In this document: positions 61,948 through 64,000 of the stretch, piece after piece | Position numbering within the stretch: position 1 is the first letter of the stretch | How the letters are laid out: every line of letters begins with the position of its first letter | From: Phoebastria nigripes | Taxonomy: Eukaryota; Chordata; Aves; Procellariiformes; Diomedeidae | Length of the DNA: 64,000 nt | Reading direction: 5' to 3' | Assembly (NCBI GenBank): GCA_035582835.1 | Contig: JAYKAV010002453.1 | Location: 62,001-126,000, forward strand | Program-made: the position numbers and the translations under genes | The notes under the pieces: generated by a model | Seen by the model: the letters and a program-made list of their open reading frames with translations, nothing else | What the model was told of the DNA's origin: nothing | Databases searched by the model: none

Positions 61948-62593
61948 GATCATTGAAGCTATCTGCATAGGCTGGTTCACTGCAGAGTGCATTGTGAGGT
62001 TCATCGTCTCCAAAAACAAGTGTGAGTTTGTCAGAAGACCTCTCAACATCATTGATTTACTGGCAATTACTCCTTACTACATCTCTGTTCTAATGACAGT
62101 TTTCACAGGGGAAAATTCGCAGCTTCAGAGGGCTGGAGTCACCTTGAGAGTCTTAAGAATGATGAGGATTTTTTGGGTGATTAAACTGGCTCGTCATTTC
62201 ATTGGCCTTCAAACACTTGGTCTGACTCTGAAGCGTTGTTACAGAGAGATGGTGATGCTACTTGTCTTTATCTGTGTTGCTATGGCAATTTTCAGTGCAC
62301 TTTCCCAGCTTCTTGAAAATGGGCTGGACTTGGGAACAAAGAATAAGGATTATGCCAGCATTCCTGCTGCTTGTTGGTGGGTGATCATCTCAATGACCAC
62401 GGTTGGTTATGGTGACATGTGTCCCATCACTGTACCAGGAAGGATTCTTGGAGGAATTTGTGTGGTTAGTGGCATCGTTTTATTAGCCTTGCCGATCACT
62501 TTCATTTATCACAGCTTTGTGCAATGTTACCATGAGCTCAAGTTCCGCTCCGCTAGGTACAGTAGAAGCCTCTCTGCTGAATTCTTAAATTGA
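61948..62593 (+). CDS. KCNG3: KCNG3 (Kv6.3) exon 2: S2 to C-terminus
   Basis: Completes Gly219 and encodes residues 220-433, ending at TGA. S2 is about 220-238 (IIEAICIGWFTAECIVRF), S3 about 251-270, and S4 about 281-303 with basic residues R286, R289, R292, K298 and R301. S5 is about 319-340, the pore helix about 360-369, the selectivity filter V371-GYGD-M376, and S6 about 384-408. In S6 the motif is P401-I-T rather than the PXP of gating Kv channels, the known mark of silent Kv5/6/8/9 subunits. The protein ends RSLSAEFLN, as expected for Kv6.3. Total length is 433 residues, close to the 436 I recall for human. Residue 377, just after GYGDM, is Cys where I recall Tyr. No stops or frameshifts were seen. 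Confidence 0.98.
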
Positions 62594-63950
62594 CCAAACT
62601 TGCATTCTGTTGTAGTTACTTGCTAAGCTTTGTCTTAGAAGAGAATGGTGGAAGGACCCTTCACGTGTCCTCCTTGACTGGATGGTCCTATGGAACAACA
62701 TTCTCGCCAGCCTGGAGAAAGCCTGTCACCATTCAGACAGGAAGGATGGCCATCTGCCTTGGGCACCTTGCAGGGAGAGGGAGTGATGTTTCAAATTTGA
62801 GAGAACAAAATTTAAAAAAGAGGATTCAGAAGTCCTCAGCCAGACCAGTTTGGTCTTCAGTTTGCCCTTCCACACAAAAGCAGAACAAAAAATGGGCTTA
62901 ACACTGCAGTCTGTCATTCCCATAATTACATCGTATACCATTCTAAGCAACGTGTAGCAGAAGTTTTTCAAAGATTTCAATATCTAAATGCTCCATAGAG
63001 GCATTGATAACTTCTTGCGTGAAGTATCTCCACTTTTAACTCAGATAACCCAATTAGATACTGAAGGAGAATCACTGCTACTTTTGAGCTTCATAACAGA
63101 GTAGAGCTGGTTCTGTAACTCAGGAAAGATGAAGAATATAGGTCTGTAGGTCAAAAAGTCTTGAGGCCTGCTTCTGATCTTTGATGAAGCACAGAAATCT
63201 TCTGTAAAACCAGTGAAGTCAGTGGCATTGCTCTGAATTTGATGATTTAAAGAAGTGCAAGAAGTGCACCTCTGAATGTTGTAGCAAGGACTTCCTTAGC
63301 CACAATTAATTTCTTCTCTGGAACCAAATCATTAGTAGAAGCAAATGTATTTTATAAAGATCAGCATAAAATATCAGGCATTGATAAATACATTTTCTGG
63401 TAGCTTAGTTGGGGAGCTATCCAAATTTTACGTACATTCAGTTCAACTCCATCCACCGGAGTTACATACTCATAAGCATAGATTTTTCCCCCCCATTTAA
63501 TTAAACATATATATCATAGTGAAAAGTTCTCTAAGATTCTATCACTTGAAACAGTCTGGAGAAGGCACTGGAAAACAAGAGTAGCTGCTCCCTGTCCGAT
63601 GAGACGCTTCATCATCTTTAAATTCTGCAATCCTTACTGAAGGATACAGTTCACTTTAGTGGAAGTTTTAAAAACAACTGTGCCCAGAGCATACCAAAGA
63701 AAGTAAAATAATAGAAGTGTGAGTTGCACTTGGCAAAATGGTATATTCTCCAATGGAACTAGAAAATTAGAATGAATCAAGTTAGGTTCTAAAATATTGT
63801 TCACTACATTTCTTGTGTAGTACCGCTTAATAGCATCATTCAGTATAATTCTGAAAGGCTGCCACGTAGAAATGTGCAGTTAGATACTAAAACACATTAA
63901 GGTACAGCTTTACAAATTTGGGTACCAATAAACATCAACAGGGAGCTTTC
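62594..63950 (+). other. KCNG3: KCNG3 3' untranslated region (extent uncertain)
   Basis: Sequence after the TGA has no family coding similarity and no further splice-linked exon. Frames such as 62,590-62,901 are chance. The end is uncertain: the first plausible AATAAA on this strand is at 63,927, and the UTR may extend past the window. Confidence 0.55.
63927..63932 (+). terminator. Candidate KCNG3 poly(A) signal AATAAA
   Basis: Perfect AATAAA hexamer 1,334 bases after the stop codon, on the coding strand. The window ends soon afterwards, so a downstream GU-rich element can be judged only weakly. Chance occurrence in AT-rich DNA is quite possible. Confidence 0.35.
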
Positions 63951-64000
63951 TTATTAACGTGGAAGTTCAGAGTCATCAGCATAGTTGAATTTGGTGTGCT

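Noticed and set aside
52346..62593. Assignment of the channel to KCNG1, KCNG2 or KCNG4
   Set aside because: The C-terminus RSLSAEFLN, the short length (433 residues), the PITVPGR turn after the filter and the MTA3 neighbour all point to KCNG3.
1..64000. tRNA genes, rRNA genes, CRISPR arrays, bacterial operons
   Set aside because: No tRNA-like B-box with cloverleaf, no rRNA similarity and no spaced direct-repeat array were seen; the window is vertebrate nuclear DNA.

Overview
This 64 kb window is vertebrate genomic DNA and almost certainly avian. The reasons are two degenerate CR1-type LINE fragments as the only recognisable interspersed repeats, large AT-rich introns, GC-rich CpG-island promoters, and the neighbouring genes MTA3 and KCNG3. 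It holds parts of two protein-coding genes arranged head to head. I identified both by reading splice-bounded exons and comparing them with the families from memory; no database was searched.

Left part (1-32,837), minus strand: the 5' end of MTA3, a metastasis-associated subunit of the NuRD chromatin-remodelling complex. Exons 1 to 4 lie at 32,837-32,810, 30,573-30,506, 28,551-28,458 and 9,518-9,392. All four have canonical AG/GT boundaries and their phases agree. Together they encode the first 105 complete residues plus a split Arg106, the N-terminal part of the BAH domain. Later exons are beyond the left edge. The introns contain both CR1 relics, homopolymer and low-complexity tracts, and a few unexplained short ORFs.

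Centre (32,838-52,345): a CpG island over MTA3 exon 1 (about 31.9-33.7 kb), then about 18 kb of AT-rich DNA with no recognisable gene, then a second CpG island (about 51.5-53.4 kb) interrupted by a 234-base assembly gap just upstream of KCNG3. This stretch carries a 60-base A tract, a short decayed repeat cluster with inverted repeats, and two minus-strand ORFs of unknown meaning.

Right part (52,346-64,000), plus strand: complete coding sequence of KCNG3 (Kv6.3), an electrically silent voltage-gated potassium channel subunit. It has two exons (52,346-53,001 and 61,948-62,593) around an 8.9 kb phase-2 intron and gives an intact 433-residue protein with T1 domain, S1-S6, GYGD filter and a PIT motif in place of Kv PXP. 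The 3' UTR runs toward the right edge, with a candidate poly(A) signal at 63,927.

The two genes have no known joint biochemical role; their pairing is positional and matches the neighbourhood I recall from human chromosome 2p21. I found no convincing new gene system. The best items for follow-up are the Cys next to the KCNG3 filter, the strand-asymmetric A/C and T/G tracts, the repeat cluster at 39.7 kb, and the uneven spread of single N calls.
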